Shown here in pieces: positions 62,795 through 64,000 of a DNA stretch of 64,000 nt. The DNA is from Oceanidesulfovibrio indonesiensis (GTDB lineage Bacteria > Desulfobacterota > Desulfovibrionia > Desulfovibrionales > Desulfovibrionaceae), in NCBI RefSeq assembly GCF_007625075.1, contig NZ_QMIE01000005.1, positions 124,001-188,000 on the forward strand. Reading direction: 5' to 3'. The translations under genes were made by a program, and so were the position numbers. The first letter of the stretch is position 1; each line of letters starts with the position of its first letter. The notes beneath the pieces were generated by a model, which did no database searches, had not been told where the DNA came from, and was given only the letters and a program-made list of their open reading frames with translations.

Positions 62795-64000
62795 ATGATT
62801 GTCGATTTTGAAGCATTGTGCAGCAAGGACCGGGCCGTCGCCGTGGTGGGGCTCGGGTACGTGGGCCTGCCGCTGGCCGTAGCGCTGGCGCCGCACTTTC
62901 GGGTCATCGGGTTCGACATCAATGAAGCCCGCATTGCGGAGCTGGAAAAAGGTCATGACAGGACCCGCGAGGTGGCGGACGCCAAGCTCGCGGCGGCGGA
63001 GCTCGAGTTCACCAGCGATGCGAGCAGGCTCGCCGAAGCAGGCGTCATCATCGTGGCGGTGCCCACGCCCATTGATTCCTCCCGCAACCCGGACCGCGGC
63101 CCTGTGTTGGCCGCATCCAGAACCGTGGGCCGTAACATGGCCAAAGGCGCTGTGGTGGTATACGAATCCACGGTCTATCCGGGACTGACCGAAGAGGAGT
63201 GCGTGCCCATTCTGGAGCATGAATCCGGCCTGACCTGCGGCGTGGATTTCACCGTGGGCTACTCGCCGGAGCGCATCAACCCGGGCGATAAGGTCCACAC
63301 CCTGGAGACCATCGTAAAGGTGGTGGCCGGGCAGGACGAGCCCACGGGCGAGTTGCTCGGGAAGCTTTACGGCACCGTGGTCACAGCCGGCATCCACCGC
63401 GCCTCCACCATCAAGGTGGCAGAGGCCGCCAAGGTCATCGAGAATACTCAGCGCGACCTGAACATTGCGTTGATGAACGAGCTTTCGTTGATTTTCGATC
63501 GCATGGGCATAGACACGCGCGAGGTGCTTGCCGCAGCCGGCACCAAGTGGAACTTCCTGCCGTTCTCGCCCGGCCTGGTGGGCGGCCACTGCATTGGCGT
63601 GGACCCCTACTACCTGACCTTCAAAGCCCAGCAGGTGGACTACCACCCCGAGGTCATCCTTGCCGGCCGGCGCATCAATGACGGCATGGGCAGGCACGTG
63701 GCTCAGCGCTGCATCAAGATGATGATCCAGAACGGTGGTTGCACATCCCAAAGCAGGGTGGCCGTGCTCGGCCTGACCTTCAAGGAAAATGTCCCGGACC
63801 TGCGCAACACCCGCGCCATCGACGTGATCCGCGAGATAGAAGAGTACAACTGCGAGGTCCTGGTGCACGATCCTCTGGTCGACCCGGAGGAAGCGCGCGA
63901 GGAGTACGGGCTGGAGCTGGTGGGCGTGGATGCGCTCAAGGATCTGGACGCCATTGTCCTGACCGTGGGGCATGAGGAGTTCACAGCGTTCACGCCGGAG
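62795..64000 (+). CDS. nucleotide-sugar dehydrogenase (UDP-HexNAc/UDP-glucose type; 3' end outside window)
   Basis: This frame is open for 402 codons to the right edge; relatives have about 420-430. The Rossmann motif is VAVVGLGYVGLPLAVALAPH, and the catalytic Cys266 sits in GLVGGHCIGVDPYYL; VAVLGLTFKENVPDLRNTRA starts the C-terminal domain. These match the TviB/WbpA group that oxidises C-6 of UDP-GlcNAc, UDP-GalNAc or UDP-glucose for surface polysaccharide. AAAGGA precedes the ATG. A polysaccharide locus probably continues to the right. Confidence 0.93.
   Translation, partial: MIVDFEALCSKDRAVAVVGLGYVGLPLAVALAPHFRVIGFDINEARIAELEKGHDRTREVADAKLAAAELEFTSDASRLAEAGVIIVAVPTPIDSSRNPDRGPVLAASRTVGRNMAKGAVVVYESTVYPGLTEEECVPILEHESGLTCGVDFTVGYSPERINPGDKVHTLETIVKVVAGQDEPTGELLGKLYGTVVTAGIHRASTIKVAEAAKVIENTQRDLNIALMNELSLIFDRMGIDTREVLAAAGTKWNFLPFSPGLVGGHCIGVDPYYLTFKAQQVDYHPEVILAGRRINDGMGRHVAQRCIKMMIQNGGCTSQSRVAVLGLTFKENVPDLRNTRAIDVIREIEEYNCEVLVHDPLVDPEEAREEYGLELVGVDALKDLDAIVLTVGHEEFTAFTPE

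Overview
The window looks like chromosome of a GC-rich (about 60-65 % G+C) anaerobic deltaproteobacterium of the Desulfovibrio type. The evidence is a class II superoxide reductase (neelaredoxin), a tungsten/molybdenum aldehyde ferredoxin oxidoreductase with a four-cluster ferredoxin partner, the AhbB siroheme decarboxylase next to hemL, the anaerobic (early cobalt insertion) cobalamin genes, and a short c-type cytochrome. Gene density is high, operons are tight with many 1-8 base overlaps, and there is no transposase, prophage, CRISPR array, rRNA or tRNA that I can see.

Layout. 1-8.3 kb (minus): a glucan/trehalose operon transcribed glgE, treS-maltokinase fusion, glgB, treZ; the last gene runs off the left edge. 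8.7-17.2 kb: small stress-type proteins, a PAP2 phosphatase, neelaredoxin, a DUF2254 membrane protein, a TetR regulator with a palindromic operator, then an MCP-cheW-secreted protein operon. 17.4-24.5 kb (plus): a second trehalose operon, treZ-GH57-treY. 24.7-31.4 kb: a cytochrome c, a secreted coiled-coil protein, an Aas-like acyltransferase/acyl-ACP synthetase fusion with an MFS partner, and a YihY membrane protein. 31.4-35.1 kb (minus): pyruvate kinase, polyferredoxin, aldehyde ferredoxin oxidoreductase.

35.4-44.0 kb (plus) is the most unusual part. It has a signal-peptide-bearing protein with a phosphohistidine domain followed by an ATP-grasp domain, in the order found in glucan water dikinases. 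Next come two paralogous secreted proteins carrying L,D-transpeptidase-like S-H/Q-G-C motifs, then a transporter of the nucleotide (ATP/ADP) translocase family. I propose these four genes form an extracytoplasmic phosphotransfer system whose ATP might be supplied by the transporter. This is inference from domain content and gene order.

44.9-57.4 kb is a tetrapyrrole region: cbiA, cbiC, a FUSC membrane protein, cbiD, cobL/cbiET, cbiF, yjbQ; a convergent gpsA; then ahbB, hemL, cbiG (probable CTG start) and cbiH. 57.7-64 kb holds a very acidic 1153-residue coiled-coil protein, a small conserved protein, ubiE/menG, a DUF2065 membrane protein and a nucleotide-sugar dehydrogenase cut by the right edge.

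Two dispersed non-coding repeat families occur: an approximately 130-145 bp element with inverted ends near 29.8 and 62.4 kb, and a hairpin (REP-like) family near 14.0 and 40.3 kb. The two glucan/trehalose operons together could make maltose 1-phosphate, polymerise and branch alpha-glucan, and release trehalose through TreYZ, giving a reversible trehalose/glycogen cycle. glgC and glgA are not in the window.
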